Source: Porphyrobacter sp. GA68 (GTDB lineage Bacteria; Pseudomonadota; Alphaproteobacteria; Sphingomonadales; Sphingomonadaceae). From it: a stretch of DNA of 64,000 nucleotides. Positions 62,682-64,000 of the stretch are shown here, piece by piece; the stretch's first letter is position 1, and every line of letters begins with the position of its first letter. The notes beneath the pieces are model-generated. The model was not told where the DNA came from and did not search any database. It worked only from the letters and a program-made list of their open reading frames with translations. The position numbers and the translations under genes are program-made. The stretch is from NCBI RefSeq assembly GCF_022605525.1, contig NZ_JAKQYJ010000002.1, positions 682,001-746,000 of the forward strand. Reading direction: 5' to 3'.

Positions 62682-64000
62682 ATGCCCGACATAGCCCGTA
62701 TTCTGTCCGCCAAGGCGCCGCTGACCCTGGCCCGCGTGGTCCGCGGCAGCCAGCCTCTCGTCATGGCCGATCTCGCCCGCGCCGCGCAGCAACGCGCGGT
62801 GTTCATCGCGCCGGACGAGGCAGGGATGCGCAGCGTAGCGGATGCGGCAGCTTACTTCGCGCCTGAGCTTGAGATCATAGAGCTTCCGGCATGGGATTGC
62901 CTGCCGTTCGACCGCGCCAGCCCTGCGCTGACGATCAGCGCCGAAAGATTATCTGCACTCTACCGCCTCCAGCACAAGGGTTCCGCAAACCAGCTGCTGG
63001 TCACGACGGTGAACGCCGTTCTGCAGCGGGTACTCACCCCGTTCCGCATCCGCGAAGCCGTGCGCGAGTTCAAACCCGGCACAGAGATTGGCCGGGACAG
63101 CCTGGCGGCACTGCTGACCCGGCAAGGTTACAGCCGGGTCGACACAGTGGTCGATGCGGGCGAATACGCGGTGCGCGGATCCATCGTGGACATTTATCCG
63201 TCAGGGCTCGGCAGCGGATTGCGACTGGACTTCTTCGGTGACGAACTGGAATCGCTGCGGCTGTTTGATCCATCTACCCAGATGACAACCGGCACGCTGG
63301 AAAGCCATCTCCTGCTGCCTGCCAGCGAGGCGCTGCTCGATGATGACACGGTGAAGCGCTTCCGCAGCCGCTACCGCGAACAGTTCGGAGCCGTGGCGAC
63401 GCAGGATCCGCTGTACGAGGCGGTGAGCGAAGGTCGCCGCCTGGCGGGCATGGAACACTGGCTGCCACTGTTCGAGGAACGTCTCGCCACGGTGTTCGAC
63501 CACCTGGGTAAGCACGATGTGGTGGTGATTGACCAGGCAGCGGTGCAGGCCGGACGCGACCGCCTGTCCGACATTGCCGATTTTCGAGAGGCCCGTGCAG
63601 CGACAACGGGACAAAAGGCCGGCAGCTATCGCCCGCTCGGCGCGGACGCGCTGTATCTGTCGGAACAGGAGTTCAGCGCTGCGTTGGAGAGCGCCCCGGT
63701 GCACCGCGCCGTCATCTTCGACCAGGCCGAAGGGACCCAGACCGTCGACTTCGGCTTCTCCTCCGCCCGGGAGTTTTCGGCCGAGCGGGGTCGGGGAGAA
63801 AACGTGTACGAGGCCGCGGCCAGCCACCTCAAGGCAGTCGGCCAATCCGGCAAGCGATCCCTGCTCGCCGCCTATTCGCAAGGTTCGCGGGCGCGTCTTG
63901 CCTCCATACTAGGCGAGGCAGGCGCGGACACTGTCGCCGCAGATAGCTGGCAAGAGGCGCTTGGTCTGGCGGCCAAGGGCAAGACTGCCGCCCTTATCCT
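62682..64000 (+). CDS. mfd: transcription-repair coupling factor Mfd (5' part)
   Basis: Mfd removes stalled RNA polymerase and recruits UvrA to the lesion. The visible 439 codons cover the UvrB-like N-terminal region (PLTLARVVRGSQPLVMADLA near residue 13, LPAWDCLPFDRASPALTISA, YAVRGSIVDIYPSGLGSGLR, LRLDFFGDELESLRLFDP) and the start of the following domain (YLSEQEFSAALESA). The RID and helicase domains lie beyond the window. The ATG at 62682 is the first in frame. The gene runs off the window edge, so it is partial here and not truncated biologically as far as seen. Confidence 0.94.
   Translation, partial: MPDIARILSAKAPLTLARVVRGSQPLVMADLARAAQQRAVFIAPDEAGMRSVADAAAYFAPELEIIELPAWDCLPFDRASPALTISAERLSALYRLQHKGSANQLLVTTVNAVLQRVLTPFRIREAVREFKPGTEIGRDSLAALLTRQGYSRVDTVVDAGEYAVRGSIVDIYPSGLGSGLRLDFFGDELESLRLFDPSTQMTTGTLESHLLLPASEALLDDDTVKRFRSRYREQFGAVATQDPLYEAVSEGRRLAGMEHWLPLFEERLATVFDHLGKHDVVVIDQAAVQAGRDRLSDIADFREARAATTGQKAGSYRPLGADALYLSEQEFSAALESAPVHRAVIFDQAEGTQTVDFGFSSAREFSAERGRGENVYEAAASHLKAVGQSGKRSLLAAYSQGSRARLASILGEAGADTVAADSWQEALGLAAKGKTAALI

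Overview
The window is a high-GC, gene-dense chromosomal segment of an alphaproteobacterium. Gene content and order point to Sphingomonadales, probably an Erythrobacteraceae relative. Supporting marks are the divergent serB/miaA pair, the recG|sdhE-mfd order, zapA-6S RNA-folate cyclo-ligase, the phoR-pstSCAB-phoU-phoB cluster, a RamB/ScfR-type regulator divergent from isocitrate lyase, and an alphaproteobacterial LexA-type direct repeat. I see no prophage, IS element, CRISPR array or rRNA. The taxonomic placement is inference from families and synteny; no search was run.

Layout. 1-1.5 kb: chorismate mutase, rpsD with its terminator, and a small ORF. 1.45-9.5 kb: one long minus-strand train, xseB-ispA-coaD-cyclophilin-queA-ABC ATPase-ABC permease-DUF481-tgt-SDR, which brackets an ABC exporter with the two queuosine genes. 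9.6-20 kb: purL, a Coq4-family gene, serB/miaA, a YceI protein, an amidohydrolase, a nitronate monooxygenase, a flavodoxin-like reductase, recJ and tRNA-Glu. 20-27.3 kb: a complete phosphate-starvation module. 27.3-31.5 kb: an extensin-like gene, then a UdgX/DUF4130 fusion translationally coupled to a radical SAM 'DNA repair' protein behind a LexA box, and a divergent flavin-binding protein. 31.5-41 kb: APC permease, panB, RamB-like regulator, aceA with a small companion, an M20 peptidase, an SLC13 transporter and tRNA-Leu. 41-45.5 kb: an IMPase-family gene, efp, a secreted hypothetical, an M23 peptidase, an L,D-transpeptidase lipoprotein and thiE. 45.6-51.4 kb: tkt-gap-pgk-thioesterase-fructose-bisphosphate aldolase. 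51.6-53.4 kb: zapA, 6S RNA, cyclo-ligase, DUF2842 and tRNA-Asp. 53.8-57.6 kb: branched-chain 2-oxoacid dehydrogenase E1alpha/E1beta/E2. 57.6-64 kb: thyA, tRNA-Pro, a UbiB-like kinase, recG, sdhE and the start of mfd.

Most of the window is housekeeping. The part most worth following is the radical SAM plus UdgX cassette (28083-30766). Its start codon is preceded by GAAC-N7-GAAC (minus strand) overlapping a candidate -10, with a predicted leaderless transcript. This suggests a LexA-controlled DNA damage function whose radical SAM chemistry I do not know to be established. DNA maintenance genes elsewhere in the window (recJ, recG, mfd, xseB) show no such box in the upstream regions I inspected.
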